A stretch of DNA of 50,732 nucleotides from GCA-2786165 sp964625775 (GCA_964625775.1 CAZVEH010000016.1:1-50732), one strand, 5' to 3'. Shown: positions 28,038 to 37,729, counted from the first letter of the stretch. The notes: a model not told the origin generated them from the letters alone. Made by a program: numbers and translations.

Positions 28038-28478
28038 ATGCGCTACTTCAAAGGATTTTCTCTGCTCGAATTGATGATTGTGATCGCCATCATGGGTATT
28101 GTTTTGAGTTTTGCCTACCCTTCTTATCAATCTTACATAGCACGCGCGCATCGTATAGAGGGTCAAATTGCTTTGTTTGATTTGGCGAATCGAATGGAAA
28201 AACATTACGAACACTATGCGACGTACGCCAATGCAGCTATAGCAACCGGTACACAATACGATGTCCTAGATAGCAGACACACACCGCAAGGATGGTATGA
28301 ATTATCCATCGTCATGGCCACAGAGGAACATTTCACAGTACAAGCCACGCCTACGCAAATTCAAGCCCAACAAGATCGCTGGTGTCAAACATTACGATTG
28401 AATGATCAAGGAGAACAAAGCATTGCGGCCGGACCAAGTGGCAAACCCAGCGCAACTTGGTCAGATTGTTGGTCTTAA
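28038..28478 (+). CDS. Type IV pilin-like protein (PilE type)
   Basis: 146-residue prepilin. The leader MRYFKG is followed by the class III cleavage/methylation motif FSLLELMIVIAIMGIV, with cleavage expected after Gly6 and Glu at mature position 5. The hydrophobic helix leads to a globular C-terminus with two Cys (RWCQTL and SDCWS) that can form the D-loop disulphide. I chose the ATG at 28038 over a GTG 9 nt upstream because it gives the standard short leader. It resembles PilE/minor pilins used for pili or DNA uptake; a type II pseudopilin is less likely because the gsp genes are elsewhere. It overlaps the convergent adk fusion by 4 bp. Confidence 0.88.
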   Translation: MRYFKGFSLLELMIVIAIMGIVLSFAYPSYQSYIARAHRIEGQIALFDLANRMEKHYEHYATYANAAIATGTQYDVLDSRHTPQGWYELSIVMATEEHFTVQATPTQIQAQQDRWCQTLRLNDQGEQSIAAGPSGKPSATWSDCWS

Positions 28479-29509
28479 GATAATGTATCGTCTAATTTCT
28501 CTTTCACAGAATTGACATCAACCACCAATGCCTGTTCCACCAATTCTTGTAAAATAGACTCTGGCATGCTGCCTGATTCGGAATAAATAGCAACACCTTG
28601 CTTAAAAACCATAACATGTGGAATGGAACGTAATTCGAACAATTCAGCTAAGGTAGCTTCCTCTTCAATATTGACAGAACCAAATAAAATATCGGGGTAT
28701 TGAGCAGATACTTTTTCATAAACATCTTTAAATTGTTTGCAAGGCATGCACCAGGGTGCCCAAAAATCAACAAACACAATGTCATGACTTGCCAACAACG
28801 ACTCAAACTGCGCGCCACGAATCTGTTTGACCAAAGAAGTCTGTTGATATCCAACTGCGTCTAATAAGCGCTGAAATATGTCTTCCACATCGCCTGCACC
28901 AGAAACTCGATGAAATTGAGGCGCTCGTGCGTCACCGCTATCAGCCCAAGATTGGTAGTAGTCAATCAAAGGTTCGGTTTTTTCGTAATACACCTGCAAA
29001 CGTTTACGAATAATCTCTTCACGATCATCCTCACGCAACACCAAAGGTTCTTGAGTTTCATCATCTAACCCTTCTTGTTTAGGCGGATGATAAACCACAT
29101 GATACACCCGACCTGAAGCAGGATGAACGCGACGTCCGCTGATACGGCGCACGATTTCTTCATCTTCTACAGCGATTTCTATCACATGATCCAATTGAAT
29201 ATGAGCGTCTCTCAAGGCCTGAGCTTGGGGAATCGTTCGCGGAAAACCATCTAATAAAAACCCTGATTTACAATCTTCCTGTTGCAGCCGCTCCGCTACC
29301 AATTTGATCATGATATCATCCGATACCAGACGGCCTTCATCCATGATTTTCTTTGCACTCAAACCCACCGGACTACCAGAAGCTATAGCAGCACGTAACA
29401 TATCGCCCGTTGAAATTTGTGGGATATGAAAAGTTTTCATTAGTTTTAACGCTTGCGTGCCTTTACCAGCTCCAGGGCCACCCAATAACATTAAGCGCAT
29501 CACGCTCAT
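28475..29509 (-). CDS. adk: Adenylate kinase fused to a C-terminal thioredoxin domain
   Basis: 344-residue fusion. Residues 1-220 are a full long-type adenylate kinase (ATP + AMP to 2 ADP): P-loop LLGGPGAGKGTQALKL, AMP site QISTGDMLRAAI, GFLLDGFPRT, and a LID region with RRVHPASGRVYHVVYHPP that lacks zinc cysteines. Residues about 225-335 are a thioredoxin fold with active site FWAPWCMPCKQFKDVY (Cys253 and Cys257 in WCMPC) and the cis-Pro segment RSIPHVMVFKQG. The frame is continuous with no intervening stop or start signal, so this is one gene. The start at 29509 is set by GGAG 9 nt upstream; a TTG 15 nt further up is also open. Thioredoxin may lend redox function or act as a fold partner; that part is inference. 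It overlaps the convergent pilin by 4 bp. Confidence 0.93.
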   Translation of the reverse strand: MSVMRLMLLGGPGAGKGTQALKLMKTFHIPQISTGDMLRAAIASGSPVGLSAKKIMDEGRLVSDDIMIKLVAERLQQEDCKSGFLLDGFPRTIPQAQALRDAHIQLDHVIEIAVEDEEIVRRISGRRVHPASGRVYHVVYHPPKQEGLDDETQEPLVLREDDREEIIRKRLQVYYEKTEPLIDYYQSWADSGDARAPQFHRVSGAGDVEDIFQRLLDAVGYQQTSLVKQIRGAQFESLLASHDIVFVDFWAPWCMPCKQFKDVYEKVSAQYPDILFGSVNIEEEATLAELFELRSIPHVMVFKQGVAIYSESGSMPESILQELVEQALVVDVNSVKEKLDDTLS

Positions 29510-29658
29510 CAATATAAACTCCAAAAATAGTGCATTTTAATAAAATTTAACTCAGTACGTCATCTGCCGTGATGGGGATGGCGTGCGAGTAACCACAAAT
29601 CTCCTTACTATTCACTGTTATGATGAGTAAGTCAACCTACGTCATTAAATTCTGCATT

Positions 29659-30237
29659 CTAACGTAAATGACAGTATGCCAATTGCGATCGATAAATACG
29701 CGCTCTGTTTTCTACTTTGCGCGCAACCGGTGGTAACCAGGCTTTGTGTAAATACGTTCTGCGTTGGTAACCGCCAATGCCTTCATGGTACGCCAGATAC
29801 AAGGCATACGCATTGGAACGATGAATTCTTGCACGCTGGTATGCTTGATTAGCGTACCAGCCGATAAAATCCACCGCATCTGCAAAGCTAGTGCGCGATG
29901 CAAAAAAACCGCCTCCCGATTTTCGATATAATGCCCAGGTTCCATTTAATGCTTGTGAATATCCATACGCAGTTGTTGGCCGCTTCCATGGAATCAACGA
30001 AAACAATTTGGTGCGCGGCGGTCTAGCGTGCGCATCAAATTTTGATTCTTGGTGCATAATGGCCATCTGTACCGGTATAGGCACCCACCAACGTTTTTCA
30101 ACTGATTTGGCGTCTCGGTACCATTGAGGATTTTCTTTGAAAATATGGCAGACATTGGAGACATCGGAAGGTTGCCTAGGTGGCATACATCCTGACAAAG
30201 AAACAATCAACAACAACCCTAATAATACTTTTTTCAT
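29659..30237 (-). CDS. Lytic transglycosylase-like lipoprotein (SLT fold)
   Basis: 192-residue envelope lipoprotein. Signal peptide MKKVLLGLLLIVSLSGCMPP with lipobox LSGC. The SLT-like domain has the catalytic Glu expected in MAIMHQESKFDAHARPP, then AYGYSQALNGTWALY and YLAYHEGIGGYQRRTY. These enzymes cleave glycan strands of peptidoglycan, sometimes for secretion machines. The open frame begins with a GTG overlapping the glycosyltransferase stop (GTGA) and a second ATG at 30249; I chose the ATG at 30237 because it gives the signal peptide. It is the fourth gene of clpS-clpA-glycosyltransferase-transglycosylase. Confidence 0.85.
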   Translation of the reverse strand: MKKVLLGLLLIVSLSGCMPPRQPSDVSNVCHIFKENPQWYRDAKSVEKRWWVPIPVQMAIMHQESKFDAHARPPRTKLFSLIPWKRPTTAYGYSQALNGTWALYRKSGGGFFASRTSFADAVDFIGWYANQAYQRARIHRSNAYALYLAYHEGIGGYQRRTYLHKAWLPPVARKVENRARIYRSQLAYCHLR

Positions 30238-30248
30238 AACAGACGCCA

Positions 30249-30992
30249 TCACTCGCTTTGATCTCTATATAACTGTTTGATACCACGATACCAGGATCCT
30301 TGGGATTGCAATAAAGCAAATACCAAGCCAGGTACGCCATCTAAAAAACCACGTTGTAAAATATAACTTCGAAAAAACATCCAGCAACTACTCCCTATCG
30401 TTTTACTCAAACTAGGAGGTTGATGTTCCTGAAGTCGAATATGTGCAGAATAGGAAGAATATAAATTAAGCTTGTTGATAGCATGCGTCACATCTCGGAC
30501 CGAATAATGTAAAATAGGCGCGTTGATTCGCCCAATCCGTGCAGCATCAGGCAATTCAATCTTCTCATGCACATAATCTGCACTGAAGACTGCGCCAGCA
30601 CGTTTAAATAAACGAATATGACGAGAAGGGCTCGAGGCAAACCGCAGCGGTTTGCCATAGAAACACATTTGAATAGGAATACGATATCCTGCATGAGTAT
30701 TCTGAGCCATGACATCGAGAATACGCTGACGCAGGGCATCACTCACACATTCATCAGCGTCTATGTTCAACACCCAGTCACCGGTAGCACGCTCTAAGGC
30801 ACGCTGTTTTTGCACACCGAACCCTTGCCAGTCGGTTTGATACACATCAGGGGTATATTCTTGGGCAATATCGACGGTGTTGTCCTCACTGCCTGAATCT
30901 AAGACAATGATTTCATCTGCCCAGGCTACTGACTCCAAACACCGTCGTATATTTTTTGCTTCATTCTTTGCGATGATAATGACACTTAACAT
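30249..30992 (-). CDS. Family 2 glycosyltransferase, LPS-core type (WaaE/KdtX-like)
   Basis: 247-residue GT-A fold enzyme: MLSVIIIAKNEAKNI, nucleotide-binding VLDSGSEDNT, and metal-binding DAD in NIDADECVS. It resembles the WaaE/KdtX group that adds glucose or heptose to lipopolysaccharide core. The ATG is 3 nt after the clpA stop, and its own stop overlaps the start region of the transglycosylase gene, so it belongs to the clp operon by position. Donor and acceptor are unknown. Confidence 0.88.
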   Translation of the reverse strand: MLSVIIIAKNEAKNIRRCLESVAWADEIIVLDSGSEDNTVDIAQEYTPDVYQTDWQGFGVQKQRALERATGDWVLNIDADECVSDALRQRILDVMAQNTHAGYRIPIQMCFYGKPLRFASSPSRHIRLFKRAGAVFSADYVHEKIELPDAARIGRINAPILHYSVRDVTHAINKLNLYSSYSAHIRLQEHQPPSLSKTIGSSCWMFFRSYILQRGFLDGVPGLVFALLQSQGSWYRGIKQLYRDQSE

Positions 30993-30995
30993 AAA

Positions 30996-33272
30996 TTAAT
31001 CAACAAACCCTTTTTCACGATAGTCGTAACTATCAAAATGTAACTCATCATCTCGCATGCTCAACGTCACATGTCCGCCGTTGGCAAGCTTACCAAAGAG
31101 CAATTCATCAGCCAATGGTTTTTTAATGTTTTCTTGGATTAATCTCGCCATAGGTCGCGCACCAAGCACTTTGTCGTAGCCATGACTGATGAGCCACTCT
31201 CTTGCAGATAAGTCCACAACCAAAGTAACCCCTTTATTACGAAGCTGTTCTTCTAGTTCCATAATAAATTTGTCGACCACCAAGCCAATCGTCTCTTCAT
31301 CCAAAGGTTTGAAGTTGATCACCGCATCCAAGCGATTACGAAACTCAGGACTAAATTGCTGTTTTAAAATAGTCAAACCGTCACTGCTGTTGTCTTGCGC
31401 TGAAAAGCCCATGGAGTTACGACTGACTTCAGACGCGCCAATGTTAGACGTCATCACTAAAATTACATGTCTAAAATCAGCATGACGACCATTGGTATCG
31501 GTCAATGTTCCATGGTCCATGATTTGCAAGAGCAGATTAAAGACATCCGGATGCGCCTTTTCAATCTCATCCAGGAGCAACACAGAGTGAGGGTTTTTGG
31601 TCACTGCTTCTGTGAGCAACCCACCTTGATCATACCCTACATACCCTGGAGGCGCACCAATCAATCGTGATACGGTATGTTTTTCCATATACTCAGACAT
31701 ATCAAAGCGTAGCAACTCAATGCCTAATAAATTTGCCAATTGCTTTGTGACCTCAGTTTTACCTATCCCTGTGGGGCCGGTGAACAAAAAGCAACCCACG
31801 GGTTTTTCAGGTTCACGTAATCCAGACCGCGACAATTTAATCGCCGAAGCAAGCGCAGAAATGGCATTATCCTGACCATACACCAATAATTTCAAATCAC
31901 GTTCTAAATTGCGCATGGTATCTTTGTCGCGCGCGGATACTTTTTTGACTGGAATTCGAGCAATTTTAGCCACCACAGATTCGATTTCAGCCACGGAAAT
32001 AATTTTACGCCGTTTATTAGCTGTCAATAAATTTTGATAAGCACCCGCTTCATCCACAACGTCAATAGCTTTGTCAGGTAAAAAGCGATCATTGATGTAT
32101 TTAGCCGCTAATTCTGCCGCAGACCGCAAAGACGCAGTAGAAAACTTCACACCATGATGCTCTTCCAACCGACCTCTTAATCCTTTTAAAATTTCGAAGG
32201 TTTCTTCAATAGAAGGTTCAGGAATATCAATTTTTTGGAAACGACGCGCCAACGCTTTGTCTTTTTCAAAGATACCTCGATATTCTTGATACGTTGTAGA
32301 ACCAATGCACTTTAATTCGCCATTGGCCAATAATGGCTTGATCAAATTTGACGCATCCATCACGCCACCTGATGCGGCGCCGGCACCAATAATGGTATGA
32401 ATTTCATCAATAAATAAAATACCGCCATCTACTTCGCTCAACTGTTTTAATACTGCTTTTAAGCGTTTTTCGAAGTCGCCTCGATACTTGGTGCCTGCCA
32501 ACAAAGCACCCAAATCCAAAGAGTACACCACACACTTGCTGATTGCTTCAGGCACTTCACCATCCACAATCCGACGTGCCAACCCTTCAGCAATTGCAGT
32601 TTTACCCACCCCGGCTTCACCGACTAATAAAGGATTGTTCTTTCGACGTCGACACAAAACTTGAACCGTACGTTGAACTTCTTCATATCGTCCGATCAAA
32701 GGATCAATTTTTCCTAAGCGCGCACGCTTATTAAGATTCATACAATAACTTTCTAGAGGAGACTCGACATTGTCAGGGCTCATCATTTCTTCATCCATCA
32801 TGGATGGATTGATGCCATCACGCATATCCGTGTTTTGATATTTAGACACGCCATGAGAAATATAATTGATGACATCTAAACGCGTGATATTTTCACGCCG
32901 TAAAAAATAGACGGCCTGGCTTTCTTGTTCACTAAAAATCGCTGCCAACACGTTTGCACCACTCACTTCAGTTTTGCCAGCAGATTGCACATGAAAAACC
33001 GCTCGTTGTAATACTCGTTGAAAACCCAGAGTAGGCTGGGTTTCACGCAGTTCATCATCTTCGGGAATCAAAGGGGTGGTTTCTTGAATAAATGTTTCTA
33101 AGTCTCGACGAAGTTCGTCAATATTTGCCTCGCAAGCGTGTAAGACATTTGCTGCAGCCGGGTTATCCAATAAAGATAACAACAGATGTTCCACCGTCAT
33201 AAACTCATGGCGTTGTTCCTTCGCCTCTTTAAAAGCAAGATTTAAAGTGAACTCTAACTCTTTGTTTAACAT
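30996..33272 (-). CDS. clpA: ATP-dependent Clp protease ATPase subunit ClpA
   Basis: 758-residue two-ring AAA+ unfoldase that feeds proteins to ClpP. The N-domain begins MLNKELEFTLNLAFKEAK. The first AAA module has Walker A GEAGVGKTAIAEGLA and Walker B ILFIDEIHTI; the second has GPTGIGKTEVTKQLA and SVLLLDEIEKAHPDV. Length and order match E. coli ClpA. GAGGAG precedes the ATG. clpS is 41 nt upstream on the same strand. Confidence 0.97.
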   Translation of the reverse strand: MLNKELEFTLNLAFKEAKEQRHEFMTVEHLLLSLLDNPAAANVLHACEANIDELRRDLETFIQETTPLIPEDDELRETQPTLGFQRVLQRAVFHVQSAGKTEVSGANVLAAIFSEQESQAVYFLRRENITRLDVINYISHGVSKYQNTDMRDGINPSMMDEEMMSPDNVESPLESYCMNLNKRARLGKIDPLIGRYEEVQRTVQVLCRRRKNNPLLVGEAGVGKTAIAEGLARRIVDGEVPEAISKCVVYSLDLGALLAGTKYRGDFEKRLKAVLKQLSEVDGGILFIDEIHTIIGAGAASGGVMDASNLIKPLLANGELKCIGSTTYQEYRGIFEKDKALARRFQKIDIPEPSIEETFEILKGLRGRLEEHHGVKFSTASLRSAAELAAKYINDRFLPDKAIDVVDEAGAYQNLLTANKRRKIISVAEIESVVAKIARIPVKKVSARDKDTMRNLERDLKLLVYGQDNAISALASAIKLSRSGLREPEKPVGCFLFTGPTGIGKTEVTKQLANLLGIELLRFDMSEYMEKHTVSRLIGAPPGYVGYDQGGLLTEAVTKNPHSVLLLDEIEKAHPDVFNLLLQIMDHGTLTDTNGRHADFRHVILVMTSNIGASEVSRNSMGFSAQDNSSDGLTILKQQFSPEFRNRLDAVINFKPLDEETIGLVVDKFIMELEEQLRNKGVTLVVDLSAREWLISHGYDKVLGARPMARLIQENIKKPLADELLFGKLANGGHVTLSMRDDELHFDSYDYREKGFVD

Positions 33273-33313
33273 GGTTGGTTACTCCTCTGCAGTCGCTTAC
33301 ATGACACTAAGAG

Positions 33314-33643
33314 TCACTCTTGTTCCATAATACAAAGCAACGGATGTTCATTTGATCTGGCGTATTCATTCACCAGGGCCACTTTGGTTTCCGCAACATC
33401 CCGCGTATACACGCCACAAGTTGCATATCCATTCACATGAACTTGGAGCATCAATTGCATGGCAATCGATTCTCCCATGTAAAAAAAACGTTTTAAAACC
33501 AAGACTACAAAATTCATCGGTGTATAGTCATCATTGCGCAGGAGAACCCGATATTTTTTCGGCTCATCCAAAACAGGTAAAGATTGGGTCAGTGTTGCAA
33601 CCAAATCCTCTACAACCGGTTCAATGACGATATCACTACTCAT
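33314..33643 (-). CDS. clpS: Clp protease adaptor ClpS
   Basis: 109-residue N-end-rule adaptor that hands substrates with N-terminal Leu, Phe, Tyr or Trp to ClpA. Core motif LLRNDDYTPMNFVVLVLKRF, then GVYTRDVAETKVALVNEYAR. It has a longer N-terminal tail (about 30 residues) than the minimal form. First gene of the clpS-clpA-glycosyltransferase-transglycosylase run. Confidence 0.95.
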   Translation of the reverse strand: MSSDIVIEPVVEDLVATLTQSLPVLDEPKKYRVLLRNDDYTPMNFVVLVLKRFFYMGESIAMQLMLQVHVNGYATCGVYTRDVAETKVALVNEYARSNEHPLLCIMEQE

Positions 33644-33818
33644 TTCTTTGTCCCTATATATATTTTATAGACGGGTATCCGTGATTTGGCCAGTACTAAG
33701 TTCAATTTATCGTAAATTTAGGAATAAAAATAGAGGTCAACAAAGATTAAATAAGGTAAAAAGAGCGGATAAAACGCGATTGATTTCAAGCTAAGGTATG
33801 CCTTTGCTTTTCTCAGGA

Positions 33819-33834
33819 AGCCCCTTGCGGGGCT
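33819..33834 (-). terminator. GC-rich hairpin downstream of icd
   Basis: AGCCCC TTGC GGGGCT, a perfect 6-bp stem with a 4-nt loop, 11 nt past the icd stop. It lacks a T-run, so it may be a weak terminator or an mRNA end stabiliser. Confidence 0.45.
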
Positions 33835-33844
33835 AGGGATATCA

Positions 33845-35098
33845 TTACATTAGGCGAATCATGGCATTGGCAAATTCTGAGGAACTCAATGCTTCGGTAT
33901 CCTCTAATAAGCGCGCAAAATCATAAGTCACTTGTTTGCTTTCGATGGCTTTTTCCATGCTGTTTAAGATCAAATCTGCGGCTTCCGTCCACCCCAAGTG
34001 GCGCAACATCATTTCAGCAGACAATATCAAAGAACCTGGATTAACTTTGTCTTGACCCGCATATTTGGGCGCAGTACCGTGCGTGGCTTCGAACACAGCG
34101 ACTTTATCACCCATATTTGCACCAGGTGCAATACCAATACCCCCTACTTGAGCTGCCAGCGCATCCGAAATGTAATCGCCATTCAGATTCAAAGTAGCAA
34201 TCACACTATAATCTTCAGGTCTTAACAAAATTTGTTGTAAAAACGCGTCGGCAATCACATCTTTGATGATAATGGGTTGTTGGGTTTGTGGATGGGTCAA
34301 TTGCATCCAAGGTCCGCCCTCATGAAGGGTAGCACCAAATTCTTCGCGCGCAACAGCATATCCCCAATCTTTGAATGCACCTTCGGTAAACTTCATGATA
34401 TTGCCTTTGTGTACCAAAGTCACAGAATCACGATGGTTATCAATAGCATATTGAATCGCGGCACGGACCAAACGTTGTGTACCTTCTTTGGACACCGGCT
34501 TGATACCAATCCCACAATGTTCTGGAAAACGAATTTTTTTGACACCCATTTCAGAACGTAAAAACTGAATGACCTTATTGGCTTCCGCAGTATCAGCGGC
34601 CCATTCAATCCCAGCATAAATATCTTCAGAATTCTCTCTAAAAATAACCATGTTTGTTTTCCAGGGTTCTTTCAGGGGACTGGGTGTGCCCGCAAAATAA
34701 CGAATGGGACGCAAGCAAACGTATAAATCCAACTCTTGACGAATAGCTACATTAAGTGAACGGATGCCTCCACCGATGGGTGTGGTCAGCGGCCCTTTGA
34801 TCGATACCACATATTTTTGCATCGCCTCTAGCGTCTCTTTTGGCAACCACTCATCAGCACCATACTGCTTAGTGGCTTTTTCTCCCGCATACACTTCCAT
34901 CCAAGCAATTTTTCTCTCTGCTCCATAGGCTTTTTGCACCGCAGCATCAACCACTTTTAACATCGCTGGCGTCACATCAACACCAATCCCATCCCCTTCA
35001 ATAAAAGGAATGATGGGTTGATTTGGCACAGATAACACCAATTTATCATTGACTGTAATCGCTGTACCTTCTTTAGGGATATGTATTTTATCTGACAT
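33845..35098 (-). CDS. icd: Isocitrate dehydrogenase (NADP type)
   Basis: 417-residue TCA-cycle enzyme, isocitrate to 2-oxoglutarate plus CO2. FIEGDGIGVDVTPAMLKVVD, the substrate-binding segment IRSLNVAIRQELDLYVCLRP, RENSEDIYAGIEW with the phosphorylatable-Ser region at SLNV, LNLNGDYISDALAAQVGG, and EATHGTAPKYAGQDKVNPGS. The KYAG sequence fits NADP preference as in E. coli Icd. AAGGAG lies 6 nt before the ATG. Monocistronic, with its own downstream hairpin. Confidence 0.96.
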   Translation of the reverse strand: MSDKIHIPKEGTAITVNDKLVLSVPNQPIIPFIEGDGIGVDVTPAMLKVVDAAVQKAYGAERKIAWMEVYAGEKATKQYGADEWLPKETLEAMQKYVVSIKGPLTTPIGGGIRSLNVAIRQELDLYVCLRPIRYFAGTPSPLKEPWKTNMVIFRENSEDIYAGIEWAADTAEANKVIQFLRSEMGVKKIRFPEHCGIGIKPVSKEGTQRLVRAAIQYAIDNHRDSVTLVHKGNIMKFTEGAFKDWGYAVAREEFGATLHEGGPWMQLTHPQTQQPIIIKDVIADAFLQQILLRPEDYSVIATLNLNGDYISDALAAQVGGIGIAPGANMGDKVAVFEATHGTAPKYAGQDKVNPGSLILSAEMMLRHLGWTEAADLILNSMEKAIESKQVTYDFARLLEDTEALSSSEFANAMIRLM

Positions 35099-35147
35099 GA
35101 TTCACTCCTTATTTTGGGACAAACTTCCTAATCGGCATATAATCCTT

Positions 35148-35213
35148 AAAAAAACAGTTGAAACCTACTAAAAAGGCCTATTGCACTGAACCTTTTCACT
35201 ACGGTTTCAACTG
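35148..35213 (-). terminator. Rho-independent terminator of the mreBCD operon
   Basis: On the minus strand, CAGTTGAAACC (35203-35213) pairs with GGTTTCAACTG (35155-35165), with a nested AAAGG/CCTTT stem inside, followed directly by seven T residues. It begins 5 nt past the mreD stop. Confidence 0.8.
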
Positions 35214-35218
35214 CTTTT

Positions 35219-35689
35219 TCAAGGATAATGGGGTTGCGATTTACGCACATTGATCTGCACCAATAACGGCCAAAAAACCATGCTGCTGAGCGCAGCGCCC
35301 ATTGCGGTGTACATCGAACTGATATGCCCAAATGAAGCATCCGCTATGAATAAAATCAATTGATAACAAAAAACCGCCAATCCTATCACCAACATTTGTT
35401 GCATGATTGAAAAAAACATAAAACGTTGTGTACGGTTTGCCATCAGCCAAGTGGTAATCACCAAGGCAAACGCATGTTCACCCATAGGTGTAGACAATAA
35501 AGCATCCAAGCACAATCCAAGAAACAAAGCCAACAGTGCGTGGAAAGATCCAGGCAAATACGATTGAAGATACAACAACAATAACAAAACCCAAGCAGGA
35601 CGTATCGCACTCACAAACAAGGGCAAAGGTAAAATAGATAATACATTTGCCATCAATAGGGCAAATAGGATTCGACCCGGCATCATCAA
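35219..35689 (-). CDS. mreD: Rod-shape determining protein MreD
   Basis: 156-residue inner-membrane protein of the elongasome with about five hydrophobic segments (GRILFALLMANVLSILPLPL, VLLLLLYLQSYLPGSF). Third gene of mreB-mreC-mreD; its ATG overlaps the mreC stop by 4 bp. Weakly conserved as usual for MreD, so the call rests on size, topology and position. Confidence 0.9.
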   Translation of the reverse strand: MMMPGRILFALLMANVLSILPLPLFVSAIRPAWVLLLLLYLQSYLPGSFHALLALFLGLCLDALLSTPMGEHAFALVITTWLMANRTQRFMFFSIMQQMLVIGLAVFCYQLILFIADASFGHISSMYTAMGAALSSMVFWPLLVQINVRKSQPHYP

Positions 35690-36594
35690 CTTACACCCTC
35701 TAACACACGCAAACGCTCTGTCAATTCCATGCTAAGTTCATTATGCTCTTCTTCTGGCCAAATTAGTAACACCAATCTGCTGCGATTCAACCAAGCAATG
35801 GGGCTCACCAAAACTTTGATAAAATCTTCCCCGCTCGAATTTTGAATTTCTTCTACAAACCCCACAGGATAGCCTTCGGGATAATGGCCACCTAGTCCTG
35901 AGGTCACTAATAAGTCACCCGCAGAAACAGATGATGTTTTGGGTAAATTAATCAAAGCTAATCGACCAATATGGTTGGTACCCACAACGATAGCCCGTTC
36001 CCCAGTGCGTTGATTGATCACTGGTACAGCACATTTAGAATCTGAAACCAGTAATACTGTGCTGGTCATGAGTCCCACATCGATGATCTGACCCATAACG
36101 CCTTTGGCATCCAACACCGCTTGCCCTCGGACCACGCCATCACGAGATCCTTTAGAGATCACCACAATCTGGCGCGAGCTGGTGGTATCCACTGCTAAAA
36201 TCTGGGCGGCCATAGTACGCATTCTGTCCGATGACGTAGCTGATAATAAGCCTTTTAATTCGGAGTTTTCATTCCTCAAAGCCAAAAAGCTTTGTAATTG
36301 CGCTTCCAATACAGTTTGTTGGTAGCGCAACTGCATATTTTCATCGACTAAGGTTTTTTTAGAGCTCATTAAAGAATGGCCCCAGCCAATCACCCGCACC
36401 GGGTAGTCAATTGCAAATTGTAAAGGCGAGACCAATAGCGAGAAAAAATCCCGTAGTGGGCTCAAACTTCGGTCATGGTAGTCAGCAAGCATGACCGAGA
36501 AAGACAGTAATACTGACAAAACAAACCAAACAGACGTATGTTTTTGTTTTGCAAATAAACGACTTTGCTTATTCTGTTGAGAGAAAATCGCCAC
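35686..36594 (-). CDS. mreC: Rod-shape determining protein MreC
   Basis: 302-residue periplasmic elongasome scaffold. A single N-terminal membrane segment (VWFVLSVLLSFSVMLADY) is followed by a coiled coil (LVDENMQLRYQQTVLEAQLQ) and the beta-rich MreC domain (VVISKGSRDGVVRGQAVL, LLVTSGLGGHYPEGYPVGFV). Its start overlaps the 3' end of mreB by 26 bp, so the genes are coupled. Confidence 0.94.
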   Translation of the reverse strand: MAIFSQQNKQSRLFAKQKHTSVWFVLSVLLSFSVMLADYHDRSLSPLRDFFSLLVSPLQFAIDYPVRVIGWGHSLMSSKKTLVDENMQLRYQQTVLEAQLQSFLALRNENSELKGLLSATSSDRMRTMAAQILAVDTTSSRQIVVISKGSRDGVVRGQAVLDAKGVMGQIIDVGLMTSTVLLVSDSKCAVPVINQRTGERAIVVGTNHIGRLALINLPKTSSVSAGDLLVTSGLGGHYPEGYPVGFVEEIQNSSGEDFIKVLVSPIAWLNRSRLVLLIWPEEEHNELSMELTERLRVLEGVS

Positions 36595-37606
36595 CGCGCA
36601 AATCCATCGTTTCTAAAGCTTTTCCACCACCTCTTGCCACACAAGTCAGAGGATCTTCTGCCACCAATACCGGCAAACCTGTTTCTTCCATGAGTAAAGT
36701 ATCCATGTTTTTCAGCAAGGCACCACCGCCAGTCAGCACCATACCGCGCTCTGCAATATCCGCAGCCAATTCTGGAGGCGCTAATTCCAATGCAGCGCGC
36801 ACAGCACCCACAATTCCTGACAAAGGTTCTTGCAAGGCTTCAAGGATTTCTGCACTGGTTAGGGTGAAACTACGAGGTATCCCCTCGGCCAAATTACGCC
36901 CACGCACTTCAATTTCATACAAATCACGAGAAGGATAGGCAAAACCAATTTCGTGTTTGATACGCTCCGCTGTGGTTTCTCCGATCAAAGTACCGTAATT
37001 TCTTCGCACATACGAGACAATCGCATCGTCAAATTTATCTCCACCAATCCGTACCGATTGATGATACACAATACCACTCAAGGAAATGATAGCCACTTCG
37101 GTGGTACCCCCCCCAATATCCACGACCATTGAACCACTGGCTTCTTCCACTGGCATGCCCGATCCCAGGGCAGCAGCCATAGGCTCTTCAATCAAAAACA
37201 CTTCACGAGCGCCTGCACCCATGGCGGACTCACGAATCGCGCGACGCTCCACTTGGGTGGAACCACAAGGCACGCACACCAAAACTCGTGGACTGGGACG
37301 CAAAAATCGATTTTCATGCACTTTATGAATAAAGTGCTGCAACATTTTTTCAGTCACAAAAAAATCAGCGATAACGCCATCCTTCATAGGACGAATGGCA
37401 TTGATATTGCCCGGTGTACGACCCAACATACGCTTTGCTTCGATGCCCACAGCGGCAACACGCTTTTGTCCAGATTCATTGCGCAAAGCCACAACAGAGG
37501 GTTCATTCAGGACAATACCCTTGTCTCGCACATAAATCAAAGTATTAGCAGTCCCCAAATCAATGGACAAATCATTTGAAAATGCGCCTCGGAGTTTTCT
37601 TAACAT
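36569..37606 (-). CDS. mreB: Rod-shape determining actin homologue MreB
   Basis: Actin-like ATPase that directs lateral wall synthesis. Phosphate-1 LSIDLGTANTLIYVR, phosphate-2 MVVDIGGGTTEVAIISL, adenosine motif MVLTGGGALLKNMD. I chose the ATG at 37606, giving 345 residues starting MLRKLRGAF and close to the usual length, because GAGG lies 9 nt before it; an ATG 15 nt upstream (37621) is open but has no clear ribosome site. First gene of mreBCD, indicating a rod-shaped cell at some stage. Confidence 0.96.
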   Translation of the reverse strand: MLRKLRGAFSNDLSIDLGTANTLIYVRDKGIVLNEPSVVALRNESGQKRVAAVGIEAKRMLGRTPGNINAIRPMKDGVIADFFVTEKMLQHFIHKVHENRFLRPSPRVLVCVPCGSTQVERRAIRESAMGAGAREVFLIEEPMAAALGSGMPVEEASGSMVVDIGGGTTEVAIISLSGIVYHQSVRIGGDKFDDAIVSYVRRNYGTLIGETTAERIKHEIGFAYPSRDLYEIEVRGRNLAEGIPRSFTLTSAEILEALQEPLSGIVGAVRAALELAPPELAADIAERGMVLTGGGALLKNMDTLLMEETGLPVLVAEDPLTCVARGGGKALETMDLRGGDFLSTE

Positions 37607-37729
37607 ATCATACAGCCTCATTTCTTTTTTTGAGATTCTAACTGATCTCTCGAGGAAAAACGATAAATTTTTATCTCATTTGTTGCAAACAGAGCGCATA
37701 GATTGAACGGAGAATTTGCAGCAGCATGA

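Noticed and set aside
35146..35340. 64-codon minus-strand open frame between icd and mreD
   Set aside because: It overlaps mreD and includes the mreBCD terminator hairpin; no independent evidence.
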